Below, piece by piece: positions 8,705 to 19,480 of a stretch of 64,000 bases of DNA; the stretch's first letter is position 1; each line of letters begins with the position of its first letter. The notes under the pieces are model-generated. The model was not told the DNA's origin and searched no databases. It worked only from the letters and a program-made list of their open reading frames with translations. The translations under genes and the position numbers were made by a program. This stretch comes from Herbaspirillum sp. (GTDB taxonomy: Bacteria > Pseudomonadota > Gammaproteobacteria > Burkholderiales > Burkholderiaceae_D): NCBI GenBank assembly GCA_028292625.1, contig JAQGLY010000047.1, forward strand, positions 1-64,000, in the 5' to 3' direction.

Positions 8705-9052
8705 TCATCGATGCAATAAGGGGGATGCCATTGTGCGGGCCTTTTGCTCCGCTACGCTGTCTTCCAATATCGCGAACAGTGAAAACGTACCGGCAACGCC
8801 CAAGCTTATCTTGCTGGCGTCGACCAAACCTTTCATCAGCACGGAAGCTACCGGCGATAAGGTTAACAATAAAAGTGGGAAAATAGATAAGCCGCTTGCG
8901 AAATCGAAAGCGGTCTGTTTCGATAAAACTGGAGCGGAACGAACGCCGCAGCACCGGGGCCATGCGATATACACGGCGCCGGTGATAAATGAGCCGATAT
9001 CGACCCGGTTGCCATCAATCTCCGACAGTAAGATAGTCAGCCCCGCATCCAC
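8705..9052 (-). CDS. small membrane protein of unknown function
   Basis: A possible 115-residue protein with about three hydrophobic stretches (SFITGAVYIAW; FPLLLLTLSPVASVLM; ISLGVAGTFSLFAIL). The start would be GTG at 9052-9050, three bases after the stop of the upstream small gene, which suggests translational coupling; there is no Shine-Dalgarno sequence of its own. I do not recognise a family. The open frame and hydrophobic profile support a real gene, but the start is uncertain. Confidence 0.5.
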   Translation of the reverse strand: MDAGLTILLSEIDGNRVDIGSFITGAVYIAWPRCCGVRSAPVLSKQTAFDFASGLSIFPLLLLTLSPVASVLMKGLVDASKISLGVAGTFSLFAILEDSVAEQKARTMASPLLHR

Positions 9053-9055
9053 GCG

Positions 9056-9229
9056 TTATATCAAATGAAAAACTTTGACAGCCGCCGCCAGCGCTCCGAC
9101 ACTTGCCCCGATAGTGCGTGGATCTACGGACGAGTCGATCCAGCCAAAGGCAACCCCGGCGCTTACGGAACCGATTAATCCGCAAGCGGCCACCCAACGC
9201 AGTTTGCGCAATGCTGGGTAAGTATTCAT
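9056..9229 (-). CDS. 57-residue small membrane protein
   Basis: A short ORF with a very strong ribosome site (GAGGAGGATC directly before the ATG at 9229-9227). The protein begins MNTYPALRKLRWVAACGLIG and has two hydrophobic segments (ACGLIGSVSAGVAFGW and TIGASVGALAAAVKVF), giving a holin-like outline, though I cannot assign a family. It forms a two-gene unit with the downstream membrane protein. The ribosome site is the main argument that it is translated. Confidence 0.6.
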   Translation of the reverse strand: MNTYPALRKLRWVAACGLIGSVSAGVAFGWIDSSVDPRTIGASVGALAAAVKVFHLI

Positions 9230-9399
9230 GATCCTCCTCAAAACGAATTAAGTGTTGATTCCCACGAGCGACGAATTTTAATTGAGATGGATGTCCGGCG
9301 CCCCTGTAATACTGTGCTAACGCCACGGCCAGACCGCACACCCCGCGACAATCGTCGCGGCCTGGCTGACTTCCTGCAACGCGAGGCTGAAATGTCACC

Positions 9400-10416
9400 T
9401 CAAACCACAGCCAACAATTTAATCGCGGCAATACCCAGCGTACCCAACAATAACAACGACAAAGTCACCGCCCCGGTCACCCGCAAGCCGGCGCGCGCGA
9501 CGCTGCGCACGTCGACCCCCAAGCCCAGCGCCGCCATCGACACCACCGTCATCAGCGTCGCCACCGACCCGATGGGCGCGTCCAGCCTCGCCGGCAGCCA
9601 TCCGCTCGACCGCAACCCCATCAGCACCAGAAAACCGACGATGAACCACGGCAGCATCTGCGCCAGCGGCGGCCGCGACTCCGAGCCGCGCCGATTGGTC
9701 AGCCCCAACACCAGCACCACCGGGCCCAGCATCAGTACCCGGATCAATTTCACCAGCGTGCCGACCTGCACGCTGAGCAGGCCCCCGGATGCGGTCGCCG
9801 CCAGCACTTGCGGCACCGCATACACCGTCAGCCCCGCGAAGACGCCGAACTGCGTCGTGGAAAATCCCAGCCGTCCCGCCAGCATTGGCAAAGCGATCAC
9901 CACCAGCACGCCGAGCACAGCGGTAAACGCGATCGACGCGGCGACGTCTTCGCTACCGGCGCCGATCACCGGCGCGACCGCGGCGATAGCGGAATTGCCG
10001 CAAATCGAATTGCCGCAAGCGATCAGCAAGGCCATGCGGTGCGGCAGCTTCAGCGTCCTGCATATCGCGTAACTGGCGCAAACGGCCAGCACCACCACCG
10101 CCGCGATGCCCGCGACCAAGGAAAAGCCCTCGCCAGCAATCGCCTTCGCACTGACCGATGCCCCAAGCAATACCACGGCAACTTCCAGCAAAAACTTGGC
10201 GCCGAACTGGATGCCCGGCGCAAAACGCGGCGACAATGGCAAGCAGGAGCGCACCGCGCAGCCGAGCAGAATCGCCAGCACCAGGCTCTCCAGCCAAGCC
10301 CGGCCGAAGTACAGGATTTCGATTTTTTGAACCACAAAACTGCCGCCCGTCACCAGCAGACATAAGGCGATGCCCGGCAATGGAGCGGTCAAGGGGTCGT
10401 ACCATCGGGGGTTCAT
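9400..10416 (-). CDS. YeiH-family putative sulfate exporter
   Basis: A 338-residue membrane protein of the YeiH/YadS family (PSE). Hydrophobic helices fill the sequence, with family motifs FGAKFLLEVAVVLLGASVS, the repeated ACGNSICGNSAIAAVAPVIGA, and TVYAVPQVLAAT. The ATG at 10416-10414 is preferred: upstream codons give a non-family extension with LysR-promoter sequence. It is divergent from a CysB-like LysR gene, the same arrangement as yeiE-yeiH in enterobacteria, which suggests sulfur-oxyanion or sulfite-linked control. Export of sulfate is a family annotation with little direct proof. Confidence 0.85.
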   Translation of the reverse strand: MNPRWYDPLTAPLPGIALCLLVTGGSFVVQKIEILYFGRAWLESLVLAILLGCAVRSCLPLSPRFAPGIQFGAKFLLEVAVVLLGASVSAKAIAGEGFSLVAGIAAVVVLAVCASYAICRTLKLPHRMALLIACGNSICGNSAIAAVAPVIGAGSEDVAASIAFTAVLGVLVVIALPMLAGRLGFSTTQFGVFAGLTVYAVPQVLAATASGGLLSVQVGTLVKLIRVLMLGPVVLVLGLTNRRGSESRPPLAQMLPWFIVGFLVLMGLRSSGWLPARLDAPIGSVATLMTVVSMAALGLGVDVRSVARAGLRVTGAVTLSLLLLGTLGIAAIKLLAVV

Positions 10417-10493
10417 GATTCGCTTCAATAGTGATTTCGACAAACGCACTATGCGCTGGACAAACTGTTCTATCCATCGCAAAATTCTGGATA

Positions 10494-10518
10494 AATCGTT
10501 AAGTAAAATCAAACGATT
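10494..10518. promoter_or_regulatory. LysR-type binding site in the divergent intergenic region
   Basis: AATCGTT (10494-10500) and AACGATT (10512-10518) form a perfect dyad with an 11-base spacer, i.e. the T-N11-A form typical of LysR recognition. It sits between the divergent YeiH exporter and LysR genes, about 42 bases before the regulator start. Confidence 0.65.
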
Positions 10519-10560
10519 GAATTCTGTGCAGGACAAACAGGGAAAACAGGTGAACCAGCG

Positions 10561-11454
10561 ATGACCCTCGAACAACTGAGAATTTTTGTGGAAGTGGCCG
10601 AACGCCAGCATCTGACCCAGGCGGCGGCGTATCTATATCTGACGCCATCGGCGGTCAGTTCGGCGATTCGGGCGCTGGAAGACCGCTACGGCGTGCCGCT
10701 GTTCAACCGGGTCGGCCGCCGTATCGAAACCACGGAAACCGGACGCGCGTTCCTGATCGAAGCCAAAAGCACGCTCGCCGGGGCCGCGGCGGCCGAGCGC
10801 ATGTTGTCCGAAATGGGCGGGCTGCAACGCGGTTCGCTGCGCCTGCAAGCCAGCCAGACGATCGCCAGCTATCACCTGCCGCCGCTGCTGGTGGCGTTTC
10901 AACAGCGCCACCCGGCGATCGAAATCCAGCTGACCGTCGGCAATACCCAAAGCGTCACCGAAGCCGTGCTGGCCGGCGCGGCGGATCTCGGCTTTATCGA
11001 AGGACACGTGGAAAACAACGCGCTGACGATCAGGGAGATAGGACAGGACCGGCTGGCGATCGTGGTGTCGCCCCGCCACCCTTGGGCCGACGGCAGAAAA
11101 TTGAAAGCGCGCGACCTGACGACGCGGCGCTGGACGCTACGCGAAGCCGGTTCCGGCACCCGCTCGGCATTCGCCGAGGCGCTCCGCGCGCACCGGCTCG
11201 ACCCCTCCGCGCTCGATATAGCGCTGACGCTACCGTCGAACGAAGCCTTGCTGTCCGCGATCGGCGCCGGCGATCTGGCGACCGCGGTTTCCGAATTGGC
11301 GGCCGCGCCGCTGATCGATGCCGGCAAGCTGGCGCGCGCCAACTTTACACTGCCGCCGCGCTCCTTTTATCTGCTGCATCATCGGCAGCGCTATCGTAGC
11401 AAGGCGTCGCTGGCGATGGAAGCGGGCATTGGGACAACGGACCGGGAGCAATAA
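10561..11454 (+). CDS. LysR-family regulator (YeiE/CysB-like)
   Basis: A 297-residue LysR regulator. The N-terminal winged helix (MTLEQLRIFVEVAERQHLTQ, then AAAYLYLTPSAVSSAIRALE) is followed by the linker helix and a substrate-binding domain (RGSLRLQASQTIASYHLPPL onward; AGAADLGFIEG). The arrangement next to a YeiH exporter suggests it controls that gene. The start ATG follows AGGTGAACCAGCG, a usable ribosome site. The effector is not evident; sulfite sensing has been proposed for YeiE and is only a guess here. Confidence 0.9.
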   Translation: MTLEQLRIFVEVAERQHLTQAAAYLYLTPSAVSSAIRALEDRYGVPLFNRVGRRIETTETGRAFLIEAKSTLAGAAAAERMLSEMGGLQRGSLRLQASQTIASYHLPPLLVAFQQRHPAIEIQLTVGNTQSVTEAVLAGAADLGFIEGHVENNALTIREIGQDRLAIVVSPRHPWADGRKLKARDLTTRRWTLREAGSGTRSAFAEALRAHRLDPSALDIALTLPSNEALLSAIGAGDLATAVSELAAAPLIDAGKLARANFTLPPRSFYLLHHRQRYRSKASLAMEAGIGTTDREQ

Positions 11455-11488
11455 AAAAAGGCCGGATCGCGAACAACGCTTTCCGGCC
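11453..11488 (-). terminator. terminator of the TorF-type porin gene
   Basis: The stem GGCCGGA (11460-11466) with TCCGGCC (11482-11488) is followed on the minus strand by seven T (plus 11453-11459), 20 bases after the leftward gene ends. The LysR stop codon lies in the same run, so it may also affect that end. Confidence 0.85.
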
Positions 11489-11507
11489 CCTGCGCTTCAT
11501 GCCGTCA

Positions 11508-12422
11508 TCAAAACCCGTAGCTGAGCGACGCCACCAGTTGGTTCTTCTGACTCACCCCAAAGCGGTTCTTGCCGCCGAGGATGCCTTGCAGGCCCCAGCT
11601 CGCGCCGGTCGCGAAGATCGGCTGCGTCACACCCAGGATCAGATGACGGAACGCACCGCCGACAGGACCGTGGCCGTCCATGCAAGCGTTCACCGCAAAG
11701 CCTTGATTCGGGCCGCAGGCGACGCCGGTGGCGGTATCGGTATCGCCCAGATACTTGCCGTTTTTCGCATAGGAGTAGTAACCGAGCGAACCGGTGAACG
11801 TCAGCGAATACGGCAACGGCTTGGTGTAATTCAAGGTCCAGTAGGTATCGCCCTTATTGCCCCACACCACGTCCTGCAGCAACGTTTGCGCATTCAATGC
11901 GAAGTCGCCGTAGCTGACGCCCAGCTTGGTTTCCAGCGCGTTCGCATGCTTACCGTTCAGATAGATGTAGCCGGTCATGCCGACGATATAGCCGAAGTCG
12001 CCGATCTTGCCGTTATACCCGCCGTACAAATCGTTTTCTATCGATTTGTTCGACTGGAAATCGGTGATGCCGCGGTCGGTATACGATTCGCCCAGACGCT
12101 GGTACGAATAATTGATCATCGAGCCGAAATAGCCCAGATATATCCCCGACGGCGACAACCAGTCGGCGCCCCATTGCAGCGCCGGCTTATTCGATTCCGG
12201 CGCGTCGGCGCCGGAATTGCCGAGCGGCGCTCCAGGCCCATAGGTCGAGGTGATGCCGCGCAATATGTAACGGCTGACCAGATCGACATGACCGGTCAGC
12301 GTGGGAGCGTCGGCGGCGGCCTCCTCCGCCATCGCGGAGGAACAGCACAAGCCCAATAATGCGGCTGCCAACGCGGTGCGTGACGCGGCGCGCGACGGAG
12401 AACGATTTTTCAACAATGACAT
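11508..12422 (-). CDS. TorF-family putative outer-membrane porin
   Basis: A 304-residue secreted protein with a signal peptide (basic start, hydrophobic core, likely cut after SSAMA) and a beta-barrel-like pattern of alternating residues ending in aromatic F (LVASLSYGF), as in outer-membrane barrels. Motifs such as LTGHVDLVSRYILRGIT, NDLYGGYNGKIGDFGYIVG and YWTLNYTKPL are characteristic of the TorF/Gcw_chp family. The ATG at 12422-12420 follows AGGGGGG. It lies 113 bases after allophanate hydrolase on the same strand with no clear terminator between, so it may be the last gene of the guanidine operon. Passage of small nitrogen compounds is inferred. Confidence 0.8.
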   Translation of the reverse strand: MSLLKNRSPSRAASRTALAAALLGLCCSSAMAEEAAADAPTLTGHVDLVSRYILRGITSTYGPGAPLGNSGADAPESNKPALQWGADWLSPSGIYLGYFGSMINYSYQRLGESYTDRGITDFQSNKSIENDLYGGYNGKIGDFGYIVGMTGYIYLNGKHANALETKLGVSYGDFALNAQTLLQDVVWGNKGDTYWTLNYTKPLPYSLTFTGSLGYYSYAKNGKYLGDTDTATGVACGPNQGFAVNACMDGHGPVGGAFRHLILGVTQPIFATGASWGLQGILGGKNRFGVSQKNQLVASLSYGF

Positions 12423-12535
12423 AGACCCCCCTAATTCATGGTTAAACAACGTAGAACCAGCTTTTTTCTATTGACTCTTTCTTGTCTCGCTCCGTGGTTC
12501 TCTCTTTTTTTGCTTTAATTTTTATGCATTGTTTT

Positions 12536-14380
12536 TTACTTCGGAGCTTCTTGTCCGTACTTGCGCCAACTCCCCAAATGCGTAATTTCGGTCGATCCGG
12601 CGGCGGCGATCGCTTCGCAGACGAATCCCTGCACCGCGCTGCCGTCGGCCAGTTGCACCGTGCCTATGCCCAGCGGCGACGGAATGCCGGCGACGAAGCT
12701 GCCGTAGGCCGTTAGCGGCATGCGCCAGACTTCCAGCTCGATCGCCGCGCCGCCGCTGTCGCTGCGCACCATGCCCGGTCGCTTCGGCGCCGCGCCCGGC
12801 AATGCATAGAAGCGATAGATCGGCGCCGATGCCGTGCGCTTGAGCAATTGCGCCCCGCGTTCGGTCAATTGCGGGTTTAACGGCAAACCGCTCATGTGCG
12901 CGCCGCAGACGGCGACATCGACATAGGCGCCGTTCATCGGAACGGATGCTGCGCTGTCGGGCTCGGCGCCGGCGACGCCTTCGCAGGCGCACAAGGCAAT
13001 CCCAGTTGCGCCCACCGTGGACGAAGTGACGCGATGCAGACGCGCCGCCAAGGCCAGCAGGCGCGCTTCGCTGAACTCCTGCGCAAACAGTGTCACGCCG
13101 AACGGCAGGCCGTCGGACTGAAAGCCCGCCGGCACGGCGATCGCCGACAGATTCAGCAAATTCACGAAATTGGTGTAATAGCCGAGGTTCGAATTGAGCC
13201 GGACCGGGTCGTCCTCCATCTGCCGCACCGTGTACGTGGTTCCGGCGGTCGGCGTCAGCATCACGTCGCATTGCTGCCAGGCCTGGGCGGTTCGGCGGCG
13301 CAATGCCTGCAGCCGGTATTGCGCCTGAAACGCGGACACCGCATCGATACCGCGCGCCTTGCCGATAATCTCGCGCGTCACCGGAAACAGGGCATCGGGC
13401 TGCGCTTCGATGAAATCGGCGATCGCCGCATAGCGCTCCGCCACCCATGGCCCTTCATACAACAGGCGGGCGGTTTCCAAAAACGGCGCGAAGTCGATTT
13501 CCACCAGGGTGCCGCCCAGTTCCCGCAATGCGGCGCAGGCCGCGGCAAAGCGCTCCGGGCCGGCCGCATTGCCGAAATATGCCAGATCCTTCGCCGCCGG
13601 CACGCCGAAACGGAAACCGTTTGCGCCGAACGGCAGCGGCGGCGCAGCAGGCGCCGTTCTCGAATATGGATCGGCGTCGTCGTAGGCCGCCGCCACCGCT
13701 AGCACGGCGGCCGCATCGGCTGCGGTCAATGCAAAAATCGATATCGCGTCCAGCGTCTTGCACGCCGGGACCAGGCCGCGATTGGACAGCAGGCCCAGCG
13801 TCGGTTTCAGCCCCACCAGATTGTTCAGCATCGCCGGCACCCGTCCGGAACCGGCGGTATCCGTGCCCAGGCTGAAACTGGCCAGACCCAGCGCCACGGA
13901 CAGCGCCGAACCGGAACTGGAACCGCCGGAAATGTATTCCGGATTCAGCGCATTGCGCCCCGCTCCATGCGGCGAACGCGCACCGGATAAGCCGGTGGCG
14001 AATTGATCGAGATTGGTTTTGCCGAGCGGAATCGCGCCGGCTTCGATCAGCCGCTGCACCACCGCCGCATGCTGCGCCGGCATGTACGCATACGCCGGGC
14101 AACCCGCCGTGGTCGGCACGCCGGCCAGATCGATGTTGTCCTTGATCGCAAATGGAATCCCGTACAGCGGCAACGCGGCCGCATCCTGGTCCGCCAGCGC
14201 GTCGGCATATTCCCGCAATGCCGCGCGGTCCAGCCGCTGGATCCAGACATGGTGCGTGTCTTCCGCTTCCAGCGCCGGCAGCAATTGTTCGATCAATTGC
14301 CGGGGCGTCAGCTCGCGGCGCAGATAACGCTCCCGCAAATGCGGCAGCGACAAATTCAAAGCGGAATTTTGCAACGTCAT
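12536..14380 (-). CDS. atzF: allophanate hydrolase
   Basis: A 614-residue amidase-signature hydrolase converting allophanate to ammonia and CO2 by way of N-carboxycarbamate. The Ser-cisSer-Lys triad appears as K80 ([10 protein letters not shown]), S154 (SGGSSSGSA) and S178 (DTAGSGR). The C-terminal extension from about residue 455 ([20 protein letters not shown] to [20 protein letters not shown]) is the AtzF-type second domain. The start ATG overlaps the carboxylase stop by four bases (ATGA). It performs the last step of guanidine breakdown in this operon. Because allophanate is also the product of urea carboxylase, this enzyme alone does not separate urea from guanidine use. Confidence 0.93.
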   Translation of the reverse strand: MTLQNSALNLSLPHLRERYLRRELTPRQLIEQLLPALEAEDTHHVWIQRLDRAALREYADALADQDAAALPLYGIPFAIKDNIDLAGVPTTAGCPAYAYMPAQHAAVVQRLIEAGAIPLGKTNLDQFATGLSGARSPHGAGRNALNPEYISGGSSSGSALSVALGLASFSLGTDTAGSGRVPAMLNNLVGLKPTLGLLSNRGLVPACKTLDAISIFALTAADAAAVLAVAAAYDDADPYSRTAPAAPPLPFGANGFRFGVPAAKDLAYFGNAAGPERFAAACAALRELGGTLVEIDFAPFLETARLLYEGPWVAERYAAIADFIEAQPDALFPVTREIIGKARGIDAVSAFQAQYRLQALRRRTAQAWQQCDVMLTPTAGTTYTVRQMEDDPVRLNSNLGYYTNFVNLLNLSAIAVPAGFQSDGLPFGVTLFAQEFSEARLLALAARLHRVTSSTVGATGIALCACEGVAGAEPDSAASVPMNGAYVDVAVCGAHMSGLPLNPQLTERGAQLLKRTASAPIYRFYALPGAAPKRPGMVRSDSGGAAIELEVWRMPLTAYGSFVAGIPSPLGIGTVQLADGSAVQGFVCEAIAAAGSTEITHLGSWRKYGQEAPK

Positions 14381-17300
14381 ATCTCTTCCTCATCAAGTTT
14401 CAATACAGCGACATTCTGCCCGGCGGCGACCGGCTTGCCTTCGCCGACCAGCCATTCGACGATGGTGCCGGAGCATGGCGCAATCAACGGAATTTCCATC
14501 TTCATGGACTCCAGAATCGCCAGGCTGTCGCCCTCTTTAACGATTTGCCCCGGCTGCACCAGCATGCGCCAGACACTGCCCGGCACGCTGGTCGACAGAT
14601 AGCGGCTGCCGCTCGGCAATGCAATCTGTTCGGATACGGACGGCGCAGCTTCGTCCCGGCGCCATTCGGCCTGGCCGCTGCTGCGCCAGCGCTCGCGCTC
14701 GGCTTCGAACGCCGCTTGCTGGCGATTCTTGAACTCGGCGATAGGCGCCGCCTGTTGCTCCAGAAAGCGATGATAATCGGCCAGCGAAAAAGTGGTTTCC
14801 TCGATTTTTATATCGAATCTTCCAAGCGGAAAATCGCGCCGGTGCGCCAGCAGATCTTCTTCGCTGACTTCGTAAAAGCGGATCTGGTCGAAGAAGCGCA
14901 GCAGCCACGGCTTGCCGTCGCGGAAACTGGCGGTCTGCCGATAGCGGTTCCACATCTGCACGGTGCGGCCGACGAATTGATAACCGCCCGGCCCTTCCAT
15001 GCCGTACACGCACAGATAAGCGCCGCCGATGCCGACCGCGTTTTCCGGGGTCCAGGTGCGCGCCGGATTGTATTTGGTGGTCACCAGCCGGTGGCGCGGG
15101 TCGATAGGCGTGGCCACCGGCGCGCCGAGATACACGTCGCCCAGTCCCAGCACCATGTAACTGGCGTTGAACAGCACGTCGTAGACGTCCTTGACCGAAT
15201 CCAGGCCATTGATGCGGCGGATGAATTCGATATTGCTGGGACACCATGGCGCATCGGGCCGCACGGTGGTTTGATATTTCTCGATCGCCAGACGGGTCTG
15301 CGTGTCGTTCCAGGCCAGCGGCAGATGCACGATGCGCGACGGCACCACCATCCGGTCGACCGGCAGCATGCCGGCTTCCAGCACGGTCAGTTCACGCAGC
15401 AGCGCCGGCAACGGCAGGCGGCGATGGTCGTAATGCACTTGCAGGGAACGGATGCCCGGCGTCAGATCGATCAGGCCGGGCATGCGCGCCGCCTCGATCG
15501 CCTGCATCAGCGCATGCACGCGGAAACGCAGCGTCAGATCGAGCATGGCCTCACCGAATTCGATCAGCAGATAATCGTCGCCGGCACGCCGGTAGACCAG
15601 CCGCGTGCCGCCGTCGATGACGCTTTCGCGCACCAGCGCCGGCATGCGTTCGCCGCGTTCGCTGCGCGGCGGCGCGAACACCGGCATGGCCGGCGCGACG
15701 GCTTCGGCGGTGGCGGCGGCAAACACCGCTTCCTGCGCGGCCCGCATCGCAATCGCCTCGTCATCGGCAACCCGGATAAAACGCACGGTATCGCCAGGCT
15801 TCAACTGTCCGGTCTTCCACAGATCCGCCGAGACAATGACCGCCGGGCAAACGAAACCGCCCAGGCTGGGGCCGTCCGGACCGAGGATCACCGGCATGTC
15901 GCCGGTGAAATCGATGGCGCCGATCGCATATGCGTTGTCATGGATGTTCGACGGATGCAGGCCGGCCTCGCCGCCGTCGGTGCGCGCCCAGCGCGGCTTG
16001 GGTCCGATCAGACGCACGCCGGTGCGGCTGGAATTGAAATGCACCTGCCAGTCGGCGCCGAAAAACATGGCGATGTCGTCGTCGGTGAAATAGTCCGGCG
16101 CGCCATGCGGACCGTAATGCACGGCGATGTCCCAATGATGGGTGTATGCGGGGATGCAGTGCGCCGGCGCCGCGGCGCCTTCGGGCAGCGCAAGCGGTCT
16201 CGGTCGCTCCATCGGCAATTTCAATACATCGCCGCTGCGCACCGCGCGTCCACCGTGGCCGCCGAAATTACCCAGTGTAAACGTGGCGCGGCTGCCTAGA
16301 TAAGCCGGCACGTCAATGCCGCCGGCCAGCGCCAGATAGGCGCGCACGCCGCCGCCGTCGACCGCGCCGCAGCGCAGAACATCGCCGGGGCAAATGCTGT
16401 GCGCCTGCCAGTTGCGCAGGTGCCTATCGACCCTGCCGTCGCTGCTGAGTTTGGCGCACAAGTCAGCCCCGGCCAGGGCGATGGTGCAATAGCAATTGAA
16501 TTTCAGCGAAGCGCCCTGCAAGGTCATTTCAAGCGTCGCGGCGGCGCTCTCGTTGCCGACCAGGTGATTGGCGAAGCGGTGCGCATACGCATCCATCGGG
16601 CCGGACGGCGGAACCCCCACGGCCCACAAACCCTGCCGCCCGGGATAATCCTGCACGGTGGTCTGCATGCCGCCTTCCAGCACATCGATGGTGCGCGGCG
16701 CGTAAGCCATTTTCGACAGCATGGCAGTGGTCGGCCGGCCGCTGACGAACGTTGGATAAGCGAGTATGCAGGCCAGATACCGCAAATTGGTTTCAATGCC
16801 GTCGATGCGGGTGCCGGACAGGCCTTGCGACAAGGCGGCGATCGACGCTTCCCGGCTGTCGCTCTTGACGATCAGTTTCGCCAGCAGGGGATCGTAATAC
16901 GGGCTGACGGTGATGCCGCGTTCGATCCAGGTATCCACCCGCAAGCCGCCGGCGAACGCGACTTCGGTCAGCACGCCCGACGAGGGCTGGAAATTCCGGG
17001 CCGGGTCTTCCGCATAGACGCGCAATTGCATCGCATGTCCGGTCGGACGCAGCGAGGACTGCACCGGCAGCGTCAATTCGTTGGCGGCGGCGCGGATCAT
17101 CCATGCCACCAGATCGACGCCGAACACTTCTTCGGTGACGCCATGCTCGACTTGCAGCCGCGTATTGACTTCCAGAAAAAAGAATTCGCCGGTATTGGCG
17201 TCGAGCACATACTCGACGGTGCCGGCGGAACGATATGAAATCGATTGCGCCAGGCGCACCGCGGTTTCGGCCAGCGCGATCCGCGTATGCGACGCCAGGC

Positions 17301-18033
17301 CGGGCGCGGGCGTTTCTTCTATGACTTTCTGATTGCGCCGCTGCACCGAGCAATCGCGCTCGCCCAGCGACACTACCTTGCCGTGGCCGTCGCCAAAGAT
17401 CTGCACTTCGACGTGGCGCGCCGCCCGCACGAATTTCTCCAGGTAGAGGCCATCGTTCTTGAAATTATTGGCCGACAGATGACGCACCGATACGAAGGCG
17501 CTGCGCAATTGCGCTTCGTCGGCGCACAGCCGCATGCCGATGCCGCCGCCGCCGGCCGTGCTTTTCAGCATTACCGGATAGCCGATGCGCAGCGCGCGCT
17601 GCGCCGCCTGTTCGACATCGGCCAGCAGGCCGGTGCCAGGCAGCAGCGGGACTTTGGCCAACTGCGCCAGCTCGCGCGCGGTGTGCTTCAGGCCGAACGC
17701 GCGCATCTGCTCGGCGGTGGGGCCGATGAACACGATGCCGGCGGCCTCGCAGCTGTCGGCAAAGGCCGCATTTTCGCTCAGGAAACCGTAACCGGGATGA
17801 ATCGCTTCGGCACCGGTGCGCCGCGCCGCTTCCAGAATCGCATTGGCCGACAGATAGCTCTGCGCGGCTGGCGCGGGACCGATGCAGAGCGCTTCGTCGG
17901 CCAGCCGCACGTGCAGCGATTCGACATCCGCCTCGGAATAGACGGCTACACTGGCGATCCCCATGCTGCGCGCGGTGCGGATGATGCGGCAGGCAATCTC
18001 GCCGCGGTTGGCGATCAGAATCTTTTTAAACAT
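14377..18033 (-). CDS. biotin-dependent guanidine (urea-type) carboxylase
   Basis: A 1218-residue multidomain enzyme: biotin carboxylase (1-450; [45 protein letters not shown]), KipA/KipI-like carboxyltransferase (about 460-1090; [49 protein letters not shown]) and a C-terminal biotin carrier with the biotinylated lysine K1178 in ESMKME. It uses ATP and bicarbonate. The family was annotated as urea carboxylase, but members encoded with the two DUF1989-type proteins and a guanidine riboswitch, as here, carboxylate guanidine. The start overlaps the preceding gene by eight bases. Substrate choice is inferred from context. Confidence 0.92.
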   Translation of the reverse strand: MFKKILIANRGEIACRIIRTARSMGIASVAVYSEADVESLHVRLADEALCIGPAPAAQSYLSANAILEAARRTGAEAIHPGYGFLSENAAFADSCEAAGIVFIGPTAEQMRAFGLKHTARELAQLAKVPLLPGTGLLADVEQAAQRALRIGYPVMLKSTAGGGGIGMRLCADEAQLRSAFVSVRHLSANNFKNDGLYLEKFVRAARHVEVQIFGDGHGKVVSLGERDCSVQRRNQKVIEETPAPGLASHTRIALAETAVRLAQSISYRSAGTVEYVLDANTGEFFFLEVNTRLQVEHGVTEEVFGVDLVAWMIRAAANELTLPVQSSLRPTGHAMQLRVYAEDPARNFQPSSGVLTEVAFAGGLRVDTWIERGITVSPYYDPLLAKLIVKSDSREASIAALSQGLSGTRIDGIETNLRYLACILAYPTFVSGRPTTAMLSKMAYAPRTIDVLEGGMQTTVQDYPGRQGLWAVGVPPSGPMDAYAHRFANHLVGNESAAATLEMTLQGASLKFNCYCTIALAGADLCAKLSSDGRVDRHLRNWQAHSICPGDVLRCGAVDGGGVRAYLALAGGIDVPAYLGSRATFTLGNFGGHGGRAVRSGDVLKLPMERPRPLALPEGAAAPAHCIPAYTHHWDIAVHYGPHGAPDYFTDDDIAMFFGADWQVHFNSSRTGVRLIGPKPRWARTDGGEAGLHPSNIHDNAYAIGAIDFTGDMPVILGPDGPSLGGFVCPAVIVSADLWKTGQLKPGDTVRFIRVADDEAIAMRAAQEAVFAAATAEAVAPAMPVFAPPRSERGERMPALVRESVIDGGTRLVYRRAGDDYLLIEFGEAMLDLTLRFRVHALMQAIEAARMPGLIDLTPGIRSLQVHYDHRRLPLPALLRELTVLEAGMLPVDRMVVPSRIVHLPLAWNDTQTRLAIEKYQTTVRPDAPWCPSNIEFIRRINGLDSVKDVYDVLFNASYMVLGLGDVYLGAPVATPIDPRHRLVTTKYNPARTWTPENAVGIGGAYLCVYGMEGPGGYQFVGRTVQMWNRYRQTASFRDGKPWLLRFFDQIRFYEVSEEDLLAHRRDFPLGRFDIKIEETTFSLADYHRFLEQQAAPIAEFKNRQQAAFEAERERWRSSGQAEWRRDEAAPSVSEQIALPSGSRYLSTSVPGSVWRMLVQPGQIVKEGDSLAILESMKMEIPLIAPCSGTIVEWLVGEGKPVAAGQNVAVLKLDEEEI

Positions 18034-18685
18034 GCCCGGCGTCCGCCTCCCAGATCAGGAACTGCACCGGCGTCGGATTGTAGGCATTGCAGGGATTGTT
18101 CAGCTGCGGGCAATTCGACACCAGCACCCGTACATCCATCTCGGCGCGCATTTCGACGTATTTGCCAGGCGCGGACAAGCCGTCCTCGAAACTCAAGCCG
18201 CCTTGCGGCGTCACCGGCACGTTCATGAAGAAATTGATGTTCGGCGCCAGATCGCGCTTGCCCAGGCCGCAATCGGCATGCGCCAGCGCGTGCAGAAAAT
18301 TGTCGCGGCAGCTGTGCATGAATTTCTTTTGCAGCGCATAGCGCACGGTATTGCTTTCCGCCGCGCAGGCGCCGCCCAGCGTGTCGTGCCGGCCGCAGGT
18401 GTCGGCGACGATGGTCAGCATCGGCCGGCCACGATTGGAGCGCAGCACTGAACCGGTGGTCAGATAAATGCCGCCCTGACGCTGGATGGTGTCGGCGGCA
18501 CTGTAATGCTCATCGGTATCGGCGGCGCTGTAGAACAGCGTATCGACCGCCTGATTGCCTTCCAGGTCGACGATGCGGAAGATCTGTCCCCGCCGTAGCG
18601 TATGCAGCCATGGCTCGCCGGCGGCCAGATGATGGTTTTGCGCGGCCTGTGCGGGCTGGAAGCGGCTTTCGATCAATGCGGACAT
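18026..18685 (-). CDS. carboxyguanidine deiminase-type subunit (urea carboxylase-associated protein 2)
   Basis: A 219-residue DUF1989 protein, the UAAP2 type. Motifs include [54 protein letters not shown] and [17 protein letters not shown]; the clustered cysteines and histidine suggest a metal site. Published work on guanidine-using bacteria identified UAAP1 and UAAP2 as two subunits of a deiminase turning carboxyguanidine into allophanate. It lies between UAAP1 (nine bases away) and the carboxylase (eight-base overlap). I leave open which subunit is CgdA and which CgdB. Confidence 0.88.
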   Translation of the reverse strand: MSALIESRFQPAQAAQNHHLAAGEPWLHTLRRGQIFRIVDLEGNQAVDTLFYSAADTDEHYSAADTIQRQGGIYLTTGSVLRSNRGRPMLTIVADTCGRHDTLGGACAAESNTVRYALQKKFMHSCRDNFLHALAHADCGLGKRDLAPNINFFMNVPVTPQGGLSFEDGLSAPGKYVEMRAEMDVRVLVSNCPQLNNPCNAYNPTPVQFLIWEADAGHV

Positions 18686-18694
18686 GCTCGCTCC

Positions 18695-19480
18695 TTAGCG
18701 GTAAATGAGTTCGGTGTTGTAGAAGCCGCGCTGGTTTTCCGGGCATGCCATGCGGCAGGCGTCGTTGGCGGCGGGCGGCGGCGATTGCCATGCCACCACG
18801 GCCACCTTCTTCGGCGCATAGAGGGTCGCCGGGTCGAACGGATGCGGCGCGGTGGACAGCACCAGCAGCGTGTCCATTTCGAAACGCAATTCGACATGGG
18901 CGCCGGCCCGCGCATGGTCCGCGGCAAAATGGAAGCGGCCGTCGCCGTCCACGGTCACCTTGCTGAACAAATTGATGTTCGGCATCAGATCCCGCATGCC
19001 CAGGCCCCATTTGCCAAGTTCGATCACCAGGCTGTCCTTGCCGTTGCGTACCATCGCATTGCGATGTTCCTGATAGCGCTGCACGCCGAATTTCCGGGTC
19101 AGCGTTTCGGCGTCGCTGACGCCGCACAAGGGATCGTGCCAACCGGCGGTATCGGCGGTGATCGACGCCAGTACCCGTCCCATGTCGGAATACAGCGCAT
19201 GGCCGGCGGTCAGATGCGCGGTGTGCTGCGCCTTCAGGGTATCCGGCAGATTCAGCCGCTCCTGCCGTTCGTCCGCGCGATACATCAGCAGCGCGACATT
19301 GGCGCCACCGTCCGGATCGACGAAGCGCAGCGTGGTGCCGCGTCTGACGCGATACGAACAATGGCCGCCGCCTGGAATCAACTCGCTCCACAACACCTGG
19401 TCGCGCGCAATGTCGGTCGCGTATGCGCCGGAATAATCGGGAATGTCCAGCTGTTGGTTCGGGGCAGGCAGGCTATTCAT
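18695..19480 (-). CDS. carboxyguanidine deiminase-type subunit (urea carboxylase-associated protein 1)
   Basis: A 261-residue DUF1989 protein, the UAAP1 type, paralogous to the next gene in the operon. Shared family blocks include LIPGGGHCSYRVRRGTTLRF, ASITADTAGWHDPLCG, KWGLGMRDLMPNINLFSKV and APHPFDPATLYAPKKV. The cysteine-rich metal site is less complete than in UAAP2, fitting a heteromeric enzyme with one main catalytic partner. The ATG overlaps the ATPase stop by four bases. Expected to act with UAAP2 on carboxyguanidine. Confidence 0.88.
   Translation of the reverse strand: MNSLPAPNQQLDIPDYSGAYATDIARDQVLWSELIPGGGHCSYRVRRGTTLRFVDPDGGANVALLMYRADERQERLNLPDTLKAQHTAHLTAGHALYSDMGRVLASITADTAGWHDPLCGVSDAETLTRKFGVQRYQEHRNAMVRNGKDSLVIELGKWGLGMRDLMPNINLFSKVTVDGDGRFHFAADHARAGAHVELRFEMDTLLVLSTAPHPFDPATLYAPKKVAVVAWQSPPPAANDACRMACPENQRGFYNTELIYR

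Noticed and set aside
14152..16299. Long open frame antisense to the carboxylase gene
   Set aside because: Same reason: the minus strand encodes the carboxyltransferase domain with clear motifs, and the plus-strand translation resembles no protein family.
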